Shown: positions 1 through 6,027 of the stretch, piece after piece
How positions within the stretch are numbered: the stretch's first letter is position 1
Layout: each line of letters begins with the position of its first letter
DNA from: an uncultured Clostridia bacterium
GTDB lineage: Bacteria; Bacillota; Clostridia; Oscillospirales; Acutalibacteraceae
Direction: 5' to 3'
DNA: 6,548 nucleotides
Assembly (NCBI GenBank): GCA_947165115.1
Contig: CAMUZD010000096.1
Location: forward strand, 1 to 6,548
Notes under the pieces: generated by a model
The model's database searches: none
What the model was told of the DNA's origin: nothing
Seen by the model: only the letters and a program-made list of their open reading frames with translations
Made by a program: the position numbers and the translations under genes

Positions 1-288
1 GATCTCATCGCCGATCTCAGCAATGCTGTTGACAAGATCACCACAACCCTTCCCAATAAGGTTACCGAGGATAACGGTGAAGTAGTCACCAATCCCAGCG
101 GTGTTACCGCAGTTGACGACAGCGGCGACAGCACCACCAAGGCGGCTGTTTCCTCCACCAAGAAGGCGGCTCCCGTAAGCAGCAGAGTTCCCAACACCGG
201 CAGCAGCATCGCTGTTCCCGCAATCGCAGTTCTCGCTCTTCTTGCTGGCACCGTAGCAGTAGTCAAGACCAAGAAAGACGAAGACTGA
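1..288 (+). CDS. C-terminal end of a sortase-anchored surface protein (5' partial)
   Basis: The first 95 codons visible here are the tail of a larger protein whose start lies outside the window. Residues 1-30 of the fragment look like the end of a folded or coiled segment. Residues 31-62 are a Ser/Thr/Ala/Lys/Pro-rich spacer. VPNTG follows at residues 63-67 (bases 187-201), then a hydrophobic stretch (about 70-88) and a short charged tail KTKKDED. This order of xPxTG motif, membrane helix and charged tail is the plan of a cell-wall sorting signal, although Val replaces the classical Leu and the tail is acidic after the lysines. Codon use is strongly biased: all four Ile codons are ATC, 11 of 12 Thr codons are ACC and 7 of 8 Lys codons are AAG. 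This suggests high expression. Transcription probably ends at the hairpin at 333-370. What the missing N-terminal part does cannot be told from this fragment. Confidence 0.8.
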   Translation, partial: DLIADLSNAVDKITTTLPNKVTEDNGEVVTNPSGVTAVDDSGDSTTKAAVSSTKKAAPVSSRVPNTGSSIAVPAIAVLALLAGTVAVVKTKKDED

Positions 289-332
289 TAACCGGAGTAC
301 TTCAGCGAAAAACAAACAGACAAATAATTAAG

Positions 333-370
333 AAACCCGCAAGGTAAATTCGCCTTGCGGGTTTTTCTTT
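333..370. terminator. Intrinsic terminator, probably bidirectional
   Basis: A perfect 12-bp stem (333-344 paired with 353-364, GC-rich core CCCGCAAGG) closes an 8-base loop and is followed on the plus strand by TTTTTCTTT. It sits 44 bases after the surface-protein stop. Read on the minus strand, the same stem is followed by the T-rich but interrupted TTTCTTAATTATTT, only about 17 bases past the antiporter stop. The one hairpin can therefore end both convergent transcripts, more strongly for the plus strand. Confidence 0.92.
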
Positions 371-381
371 TATTATTGCTT

Positions 382-1575
382 TTATCTCTCTTTGATTTCG
401 CCGGCTTTTTTGAGGCAGGCTTTGGCAACGCCGGGACCTACAAGCTCATATATGAGCGTGCCGCAGAGGATTACCGCGCGTATCTGAGAGGCGTATTCGG
501 GGAATGTCAGCCCGGCGACGAGCGAGAGACCTATAGCGACACCCGCCTGAGGCATAAGCGCGGGGCCGAGATATTTTTTGATGTTCGCATCCGCCTTGCA
601 GATTACCGCGCCGAGAGTTGTGCCCAGCATCTTACCGATTACTCTGAATACTATATATATCGCGCCGACTATACCGACCGTCGGCAGGACTTTAATATTA
701 AGACCTGCGCCCGAAGCGACAAAGAACAGCATAAATACGGGGGGCGTGATATTATCCGAAATATCCATAAGCTTATTGACATCCGAGGAGAAATTCGCGA
801 TTATCGCGCCGAGCGACATACACAGCAGCAGTGAGGAGAATCCGCAGAGTTGTGAGAGCCCGAGTCCGAGGAAGATGAATCCGACTGTCAGAGCGGTTCT
901 GTTTCCGGTCTTCTTGAAAAATTTGAGCGGAAGCAGGAAGATGAAGCCGAGAACTGCGCCCGCCGCAATCGCGCCGAAAATCTCAATCGCAGGTGAGAGG
1001 ATAAGTTGAGATGTCGAGGCGCTTTTGCCGGAAATTGCCGCGGCCGCCGCGGTGGCGAGCGAATACATAATCAGCGCGGTCGCGTCATCAAGAGCGACTA
1101 CCGAGAGCAGAGTCTCGGTCACCGGACCTTTCGCCCTGTATTGCTTGATTACCATAATCGTCGCCGCAGGAGCTGTTGCCGCCGCGATGGACGAGAGTAC
1201 GAGCGAAAATCTGAGATTGCCTGTCACGGGAATCAGCACTGCAGCCACGATTCCGACCGCGAAGAGCGATTCAAGAATCGCAATCATTATCGGTGTGATA
1301 CCCACGCGCTTAAAATAGGAGAGCTTGAATTCGTTGCCTATTGAGAAAGCGATAAATCCGAGCGCGCAGTCGGATATTATTGAAATCTTATCAAGAAAGC
1401 CTTCACTCAGCAGACCGAGAATGGACGGCCCCAGAATCAGACCTGCAACGAGATAACCCGTGACATTCGGCAGTTTGATTCTTTTTACCAGCCGCCCCAT
1501 CGCCATTCCGCAGAATATCATCAGCGCAAGGTCGGTGAAGGTGTTGAGTTTAATTATATTTGCCAAGTCAAACAT
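382..1575 (-). CDS. Cation/proton antiporter, CPA2 family, membrane domain only
   Basis: This 397-residue integral membrane protein is predicted to exchange Na+ or K+ for protons across the cytoplasmic membrane. Most of the chain is hydrophobic, with about 12-13 membrane segments. Visible CPA2 signatures are GYLVAGLILGP (40-50), ATAPAAT (133-139, the unwound TM4-type crossover segment), a DD pair at D163-D164 in VALDDATALI, the charged FRVIGKMLG (310-318, with R311 and K315), and LMPQAGVAIGLSL (340-352). In this family the DD pair is typical of electrogenic exchangers. The protein ends just after the last membrane segment, so it lacks the C-terminal TrkA-N/RCK domain found in KefB/KefC. The ATG overlaps the TGA of the PII-like gene (TGATG), with GGAGGG about 12 bases upstream, so translation is probably coupled. 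The ion transported cannot be read from sequence. Confidence 0.93.
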   Translation of the reverse strand: MFDLANIIKLNTFTDLALMIFCGMAMGRLVKRIKLPNVTGYLVAGLILGPSILGLLSEGFLDKISIISDCALGFIAFSIGNEFKLSYFKRVGITPIMIAILESLFAVGIVAAVLIPVTGNLRFSLVLSSIAAATAPAATIMVIKQYRAKGPVTETLLSVVALDDATALIMYSLATAAAAAISGKSASTSQLILSPAIEIFGAIAAGAVLGFIFLLPLKFFKKTGNRTALTVGFIFLGLGLSQLCGFSSLLLCMSLGAIIANFSSDVNKLMDISDNITPPVFMLFFVASGAGLNIKVLPTVGIVGAIYIVFRVIGKMLGTTLGAVICKADANIKKYLGPALMPQAGVAIGLSLVAGLTFPEYASQIRAVILCGTLIYELVGPGVAKACLKKAGEIKER

Positions 1576-1910
1576 CAGTGAGCCATTCCCTCCAGATAAT
1601 CTATCGGCAGGGTAAACATAATGCCCGTGTCGGGCTTGCTCAGGCCGCCTGTCGCCTCATTGAGAATGCGGGAAATGACCTTGATATCCTCGTCGCGTGC
1701 GACCATGAGAATCGTTTTGTTTTCGTTATGTTCGGGCGTGAATAAGCCGCGCAGAGAGCCGACGATGCGGACGTCGTTGCTGTCGTTCAGCTCCTGAATC
1801 ATGCCCTTGCTGTCGATTATCGTCGCGCCGGGCAGATTATTATCCCTGAATGTTTCGAGCAGTTCGTCGAGGCATTCGGTTTTATTGAGAATTATAGTGA
1901 CAAGTTTCAT
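1575..1910 (-). CDS. PII-like small regulatory protein
   Basis: The 111-residue protein has the length and alternating strand/helix pattern of the PII superfamily (ferredoxin-like fold, usually trimeric). The N-terminal strand MKLVTIIL is followed by a helix at about 11-24. GATIIDSKGM (28-37) matches the strand leading into the PII T-loop. KTILMVARDEDIKVISRIL (65-83) matches the second strand and helix, and GGLSKPDTGIMFTLPIDYL (88-106) matches the C-terminal strand, where classical PII has GDGKIFVLPV. The region at about 38-62 that would be the T-loop has none of the usual GlnB sequence and no obvious uridylylation tyrosine, so this is probably not a canonical nitrogen PII. It is the first gene of an operon with the antiporter, which suggests it binds and regulates that transporter. 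AAGGAG lies 10 bases before the ATG. Family membership rests on motif resemblance only. Confidence 0.75.
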   Translation of the reverse strand: MKLVTIILNKTECLDELLETFRDNNLPGATIIDSKGMIQELNDSNDVRIVGSLRGLFTPEHNENKTILMVARDEDIKVISRILNEATGGLSKPDTGIMFTLPIDYLEGMAH

Positions 1911-1934
1911 ATCATAATCTCTCCTTCTGCAATC

Positions 1935-1963
1935 ATTCTATCACCCGCGGGGCGTATTTTCAA
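1935..1963 (-). promoter_or_regulatory. Promoter of the PII-like/antiporter operon
   Basis: On the minus strand, TTGAAA (1963-1958) and TAGAAT (1940-1935) are separated by exactly 17 bases, and TGA directly precedes the -10, making it extended. Transcription would start near 1928, leaving a leader of only about 18 bases that still holds the AAGGAG ribosome site (1926-1921). The spacer carries the palindrome CCCGCGGG (1944-1951), which could be an operator or chance. Confidence 0.65.
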
Positions 1964-2013
1964 TATCGCAGGCATAAAAACACGGTGATTTTTTATAAAT
2001 AAGCCCCGGTTCG

Positions 2014-2032
2014 TTTGTGAAATGTTTACAAA
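2014..2032. repeat. Imperfect inverted repeat, candidate operator
   Basis: TTTGTGAAATGTTTACAAA has TTTGT and ACAAA outer arms around a partly symmetric centre. It lies between the two divergent promoters, about 35 bases upstream of the hydrolase -10 and about 50 upstream of the antiporter -35. The half-site TTGTGAA resembles that of the redox repressor Rex, but the whole core is one base shorter than the usual 18-bp Rex site. Its function is a guess. Confidence 0.35.
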
Positions 2033-2064
2033 AATAAAAATAATAAAGCCCGGCGCAGAATTTG

Positions 2065-2073
2065 TGATATAAT
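2065..2073 (+). promoter_or_regulatory. Extended -10 promoter of the secreted hydrolase gene
   Basis: TGATATAAT is a perfect TATAAT preceded by the extended-10 TG. No recognisable -35 lies 16-18 bases upstream, but an A-rich tract at 2030-2047 could act as an UP-like element and compensate. The start would be near 2080, giving a leader of about 32 bases with a weak GGGG ribosome site at 2100-2103, 8 bases before the ATG. A short GGATA/TATCC hairpin (2079-2083 with 2091-2095) falls in this leader. Confidence 0.65.
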
Positions 2074-2111
2074 AAACGGGATAAGATAAATATCCGATTG
2101 GGGTTGAAAAA

Positions 2112-4007
2112 ATGAAAAAAGTCCTCTGCGTAATTTTCAGCGTAATTATCGCGTTTTCGGTCTGCTCTCTCGCGGCGAGCGCGAAACAGGATGATATCGA
2201 ATACAACGGCTACCCGGTAATTCTCGTGCCCGGTTACAGCTCGTCATTTATGTATGATACCGAAACCGGCAAGCAGGCATGGGGTCTGGATTTCGGCAAA
2301 ATCGGCCCGATGGTGCTCGAGAGTATAGCCGATCTCGGCATCTCGCTCGGCGCGATGACTGTCGGCAACGCCGATAAAATCGCGAAATATATCGGTGAGG
2401 GTATAATCGAAATGTGCGCCGAGCTTCCCTGCAATCCCGACGGCTCAAGCGTTCATCCTCTCGAGAGATACTACACGAGCGCTGAGGATATGAGCTACGC
2501 CGCGATTCTTGAGCGCCACCCCGAGGGCGGCTACTGCAGCGAGCCGAAAATTGCCGCGGAGATTGCAAAATACACCGGCTATGAGAATATTTATAATTTC
2601 ACCGATGATTTCCGCATGGGCAGTGAATTCTGCGCGGAGCAGCTCGATGAATTCATTGAATCCGTCAAGGAATATACGGGCAAGGACAAGGTCAATATTA
2701 TTGCTATCAGCCACGGCGGTCAGACAGTCTCGACCTACCTCGCGCTTCACGGCGAAAAGAACGATATAGTCAATGCTACGCTTGCCGTCCCCGCAATCTC
2801 GGGCGCGGGTTTTGCGTTTGACGCGCTGATGGGCGACGTCCACCTCGACGAGGACTGCATCGCGAGATTCATTGAATACGGCAACGCTGTGGAGGCGGAT
2901 TATGACTGGCTCCTCACGGCGCAGCAGCTCGGTTTCCTCGCTGAGATCTGCAATAAGTTGATTCCCTATGTGCTTGAAGTTATCGGCAACTGGGGAAGCA
3001 TCTGGGATTTCGTTCCCGCCGACAGATATGAGGAGGCAAAGGCTCTCCGCCTTGATACCGAAGCAAACGCGGGGCTTATTGAGGTTTCCGACAGATACCA
3101 TTATGAAATTCAGCCAAAGGTCCGCGAGGCATTCACCTCCTGCCGCGAAAACGGCATGAACATAAACATCGTAGCAGGCACAGGTCAGTCGATAGTCACC
3201 GGTCTTGCCGAGAATTCGGACGGCATCATCACCACCCTGAGCTCAACCGGCGCCACCTGCGCCCCGCTCGGCTCGAGATTTGCCGACGGTTACACTCAGG
3301 TCAACGAATGCGGCGGCAAATATAAGGTCAACCCCGCTATGACCGTCGACGCTTCAACCGCCTATCTTCCCGACAACACCTGGTTTGTCGAGGGAATGTT
3401 CCACGGCATGATGATTTACGATCCGCATGTGTTCGAGTTTATGATGCGGACGGTGCTTGACGATAAGATACAGGATGTCTATTCCGACCCGCGCTTCCCG
3501 CAGTTCAGGGATTCCGAAAGCGCCGCGCTCAGCGTATATACCGAATTCAAGGGATGCCTGCCCGGCTACATTGACGAGGGCGCAACCGCGCTGATTGTCA
3601 AAAACTGCTGCGATAAAGCAAAGGTTACAATAACCTCGATAACGGCAAACGGCCTTGATCTGAATTTCAGGATAACTCCGAAAACGCTGAATCCCGGCGA
3701 GACGGTTGAGATTCCCTTCACCGGCGAAATCCCCGCGGTCAGCAAAAAGCTTGTCGATATCACGGTCACCTATCTCTTTGATACCGTCACGCCCGCCGGC
3801 TACAGAGTCCAGAGCTATACCCTGATGAACGGTGATGATGTTGATTTCGACGGCGGATATGTCACTGTTCACGAATCGCTTCTCAATAAACTTATCGGCC
3901 CCGTTCTCAGCGGAATTCTCAAAAAACTCGGCCTCAATGAATTTCTCTCGATGATTTATAATGTCGTCTATTATTGGTTCAATTCCCTGACGAAGATATT
4001 TGCCTGA
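2112..4007 (+). CDS. Secreted alpha/beta hydrolase, LCAT-like lipase/acyltransferase
   Basis: The 631-residue protein starts with a signal peptide (Lys-Lys, hydrophobic core, probable cleavage after ASA at residue 24) and should be exported. Near the mature N-terminus, PVILVPGYSSS (35-45) is the strand and oxyanion loop seen in LCAT-type lipases. The nucleophile elbow is AISHGG (198-203), with S200 as the likely catalytic Ser and Ala instead of the usual first Gly. GSIWDFVP (295-302) also resembles the LCAT family. D370 in SDGIITTLSS is my best candidate acid (D392 is an alternative), and H431 in MFHGMM is the likely His. Residues about 484-575 look like an immunoglobulin-type beta domain. 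The last 40 residues are hydrophobic to amphipathic and may contact the membrane. The gene is transcribed alone from its own promoter, and no terminator separates it from pyrC. Class is fairly secure; substrate (lipid, ester or acyl transfer) is unknown. Confidence 0.8.
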   Translation: MKKVLCVIFSVIIAFSVCSLAASAKQDDIEYNGYPVILVPGYSSSFMYDTETGKQAWGLDFGKIGPMVLESIADLGISLGAMTVGNADKIAKYIGEGIIEMCAELPCNPDGSSVHPLERYYTSAEDMSYAAILERHPEGGYCSEPKIAAEIAKYTGYENIYNFTDDFRMGSEFCAEQLDEFIESVKEYTGKDKVNIIAISHGGQTVSTYLALHGEKNDIVNATLAVPAISGAGFAFDALMGDVHLDEDCIARFIEYGNAVEADYDWLLTAQQLGFLAEICNKLIPYVLEVIGNWGSIWDFVPADRYEEAKALRLDTEANAGLIEVSDRYHYEIQPKVREAFTSCRENGMNINIVAGTGQSIVTGLAENSDGIITTLSSTGATCAPLGSRFADGYTQVNECGGKYKVNPAMTVDASTAYLPDNTWFVEGMFHGMMIYDPHVFEFMMRTVLDDKIQDVYSDPRFPQFRDSESAALSVYTEFKGCLPGYIDEGATALIVKNCCDKAKVTITSITANGLDLNFRITPKTLNPGETVEIPFTGEIPAVSKKLVDITVTYLFDTVTPAGYRVQSYTLMNGDDVDFDGGYVTVHESLLNKLIGPVLSGILKKLGLNEFLSMIYNVVYYWFNSLTKIFA

Positions 4008-4011
4008 AATA

Positions 4012-4041
4012 TTGACAACCGGGCGCTCCGTATGATAAAAT
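4012..4041 (+). promoter_or_regulatory. Promoter of the pyrC-pyrK-pyrD operon
   Basis: A perfect TTGACA (4012-4017) begins 5 bases after the hydrolase stop. TAAAAT (4036-4041) follows after an 18-base spacer and is preceded by TGA, giving an extended -10. Predicted start is about 4048, so the leader is about 38 bases. The -10 lies inside the left arm of the inverted repeat at 4023-4082, so a protein bound to that repeat, or cruciform formation, would affect this promoter. Confidence 0.75.
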
Positions 4042-4082
4042 AAAAAGGATGAGCAAGAGAATATTTTATTCATACGGAGTGC
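4023..4082 (+). repeat. Long inverted repeat covering the pyrC -10 and ribosome site
   Basis: Bases 4023-4035 pair with 4070-4082 (13 pairs, one of them G-U; core CTCCGTATGA/TCATACGGAG). After a single bulged base at 4069, bases 4036-4042 pair with 4062-4068 (7 pairs). The loop is 19 bases. The right arm contains the pyrC Shine-Dalgarno GGAG (4076-4079), 6 bases before the ATG. The left arm contains the predicted -10. No T-run follows, so it is not an intrinsic terminator. In RNA read through from the hydrolase gene the ribosome site would be buried. RNA begun at about 4048 would lack the left arm and leave the site open. Confidence 0.85.
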
Positions 4083-4085
4083 AAA

Positions 4086-5288
4086 ATGATCAGAGTTGTA
4101 AGCGAAAAGTATAAGAGCATTGAAAAATTCGCCTTGGACTATTTATCTCTTGCGGGATTCGTGCCCGAAATTGAAAAAGAATATATTATTTTTCCCGGTT
4201 TCTGTGATGTTCACGTTCATTTCAGAGAGCCGGGATTTTGTTATAAGGAGACAGTTGAAACAGGCTCTGCCGCAGCGGCTCACGGCGGATATACGGCAGT
4301 CTGCCCGATGCCGAATCTGAAGCCCGCGCCCGACTGCCTCGATAATCTTAAAATCGAGCTTGACGCCGCGGAAAAATCACCTGTCCGCGTGATTCCCTAC
4401 GGCACGATAACAAGAAACGAAGAGGGCGCCGCTCTCTCGGATATGGATGAAATGAGCCCGTTTGTCTGCGGCTTCTCGGATGACGGCAGAGGAGTTCAGG
4501 CGGGTGAAATGATGGAGAGCGCAATGCTTAAAGCGAAGGCTCTCGGCAGGATAATTGCCGCTCACTGCGAGGATAATTCGCTCCTTAACGGTGGTTATAT
4601 TCATGAGGGCAGATATGCCGCGGCTCACGGTCATAAAGGAATTTCAAGCGCGAGCGAATATAAGCAGATTGAAAGGGATATAGCCCTGTGTGAAAAGACG
4701 GGTTGCGCCTATCACGTCTGCCATATTTCAACCAAAGAGAGCGTAGCTCTGATAAGAGACGCCAAGGCGCGCGGTGTCAATATCACCTGCGAAACAGGCC
4801 CACATTACCTCGCTCTCTGTGAGGATGACCTGATTGAGGACGGCAGATTCAAGATGAATCCGCCCCTGCGCTCAGCCGAGGATAAGGCGGCGCTGATTGA
4901 GGGAATAAAAGACGGCACAATCGATATGATTGCGACCGACCATGCCCCGCATTCCGCAGAGGAAAAATCAAAGGGACTCGCGGGGAGTTTGATGGGTATT
5001 GTCGGTCTTGAGACGGCTTTTCCCGTGCTCTGGACAAAGCTTGTGAAAACAGGAATCATAAGCGAAGAAAAGCTCGCAGACCTGCTCTGCGACAATCCCA
5101 AAAAGCGTTTTTCGATAGATACGGGCGATGATTTCACTGTGTTTGAAGTATCAACGCCTTATAGAATAGACTCGGAGAAATTCCTCTCAAAAGGCAGAGC
5201 GACGCCGTTTGACGGCGATGAGGTTTACGGCAGATGCGTGCTGACGGTCTGCAGAGGCAAAACGGTATATTCGGAGATTTTGAAGTAA
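4086..5288 (+). CDS. pyrC: Dihydroorotase, class I
   Basis: This enzyme catalyses the reversible cyclisation of N-carbamoyl-L-aspartate to dihydroorotate, the third step of UMP synthesis, in the cytoplasm. The 400-residue chain shows the amidohydrolase metal site: DVHVHFREPG (41-50, H43 and H45 as zinc ligands, R47 for substrate), FSDDG (130-134, bridging Asp), AHCED (159-163, H160), HVCHIST (210-216, H213) and the catalytic Asp in MIATDHAPH (D285). PMPN (74-77), TCETGPHYL (234-242) and MNPPLR (257-262) are further class I signatures. It is a little shorter than the usual 420-430 residues, and the shortening is in the N-terminal beta segment before the HxH motif. The start is set by GGAG 6 bases upstream. 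It leads the pyr operon; pyrK begins one base after its stop. All metal and catalytic residues are present, so it should be active. Confidence 0.97.
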   Translation: MIRVVSEKYKSIEKFALDYLSLAGFVPEIEKEYIIFPGFCDVHVHFREPGFCYKETVETGSAAAAHGGYTAVCPMPNLKPAPDCLDNLKIELDAAEKSPVRVIPYGTITRNEEGAALSDMDEMSPFVCGFSDDGRGVQAGEMMESAMLKAKALGRIIAAHCEDNSLLNGGYIHEGRYAAAHGHKGISSASEYKQIERDIALCEKTGCAYHVCHISTKESVALIRDAKARGVNITCETGPHYLALCEDDLIEDGRFKMNPPLRSAEDKAALIEGIKDGTIDMIATDHAPHSAEEKSKGLAGSLMGIVGLETAFPVLWTKLVKTGIISEEKLADLLCDNPKKRFSIDTGDDFTVFEVSTPYRIDSEKFLSKGRATPFDGDEVYGRCVLTVCRGKTVYSEILK

Positions 5289-5289
5289 T

Positions 5290-6027
5290 ATGAAACAGGA
5301 AATTTTCACGATAAAATCAAATAAAAAAATCGCGAGGGATGTTTATGAGCTGATTCTTGCGGGCAATACTGATGAAATCACAGCCCCCGGTCAGTTTGTG
5401 AACATTGCTCTTGACGGATTCTTTCTGCGCAGACCGATTTCCGTCTGCGATTATGAGAGCGGAAAGCTTACACTGATTTACAAGGTTGTCGGCAAGGGAA
5501 CCGAAAAGCTCGCGGAAATGACAGAGGGCGAGACTCTCGATATACTCACGGGGCTCGGCAACGGTTACAATACCTCTATGAGCGGCGATAAGCCCGTCCT
5601 GATAGGCGGCGGAGTCGGCGTTCCTCCTATGTTCAATCTCGCGAAGAAACTGATTTCCGAGGGTAAAAAAGTCACCGCGATACTCGGCTTCAATACGAAG
5701 GACGATGTCTTTTATGAAGATGAATTCAGTGCGGCGGGCGCAGAAACAATTATTGTCACCGCCGATGGCTCATACGGTAAAAAGGGCTTCGTGACCGATG
5801 CTCTTCCGGAAGTTGATTATTCGTTCTTTTATACCTGCGGCCCCGAGCCGATGTTCAGGGCGCTGAATAAGGTTGTCAAAACCGAAGGTCAGTACAGCTT
5901 TGAGGAGAGAATGGGCTGCGGTTTCGGCGCTTGTATGGGCTGCTCGTGCAAAACTCTCACGGGCAATAAACGAATCTGCAAAGAGGGCCCGGTTATGGAA
6001 AGCGGGGAGATAATATGGAAAGATTAA
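5290..6027 (+). CDS. pyrK: Dihydroorotate dehydrogenase B, electron transfer subunit
   Basis: PyrK carries FAD and a [2Fe-2S] cluster and moves electrons from FMN in PyrD to NAD+, forming the PyrK2-PyrD2 complex of class 1B dihydroorotate dehydrogenase. Its 245 residues show the ferredoxin-reductase plan: an N-terminal FAD barrel with RRPIS (47-51), the nucleotide-binding GGGVGVPP (106-113), YTCGPEPM (181-188), and a cluster motif with C210, C215, C218 and C230 (C-x4-C-x2-C-x11-C; C220 is an extra Cys). The length is slightly under the typical 250-260. The start lies one base after the pyrC stop (TAATATG), with GGAGA inside the end of pyrC about 12 bases upstream. The 3' end overlaps pyrD by 13 bases, as expected for subunits made in equal amounts. 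Confidence 0.97.
   Translation: MKQEIFTIKSNKKIARDVYELILAGNTDEITAPGQFVNIALDGFFLRRPISVCDYESGKLTLIYKVVGKGTEKLAEMTEGETLDILTGLGNGYNTSMSGDKPVLIGGGVGVPPMFNLAKKLISEGKKVTAILGFNTKDDVFYEDEFSAAGAETIIVTADGSYGKKGFVTDALPEVDYSFFYTCGPEPMFRALNKVVKTEGQYSFEERMGCGFGACMGCSCKTLTGNKRICKEGPVMESGEIIWKD

Noticed and set aside
578..1344. Several plus-strand open frames opposite the antiporter gene
   Set aside because: Arg/Ala/Ser-rich antisense shadows of a clearly conserved membrane protein.
1907..2206. 99-codon minus-strand open frame across the divergent intergenic region
   Set aside because: It covers both predicted promoters and the hydrolase signal peptide, lacks a family match, and ends at the start of the well-supported PII-like gene.
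2445..3101. 218-codon minus-strand open frame inside the hydrolase gene
   Set aside because: Antisense shadow produced by the codon bias of the real gene; no domain or start signals.
3957..3962. TATAAT inside the 3' end of the hydrolase gene as an extra pyr promoter
   Set aside because: No fitting -35 at the right distance and no TG extension; probably chance in coding sequence.
3354..4073. 239-codon open frame on the minus strand, antisense to the hydrolase
   Set aside because: It mirrors the hydrolase gene, shows no recognisable domain and has no convincing ribosome site. The plus-strand frame has a signal peptide and catalytic motifs.
4023..4082. Intrinsic terminator for the hydrolase gene
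   Set aside because: The stem is strong but no T-run follows; the sequence goes straight into the pyrC start.
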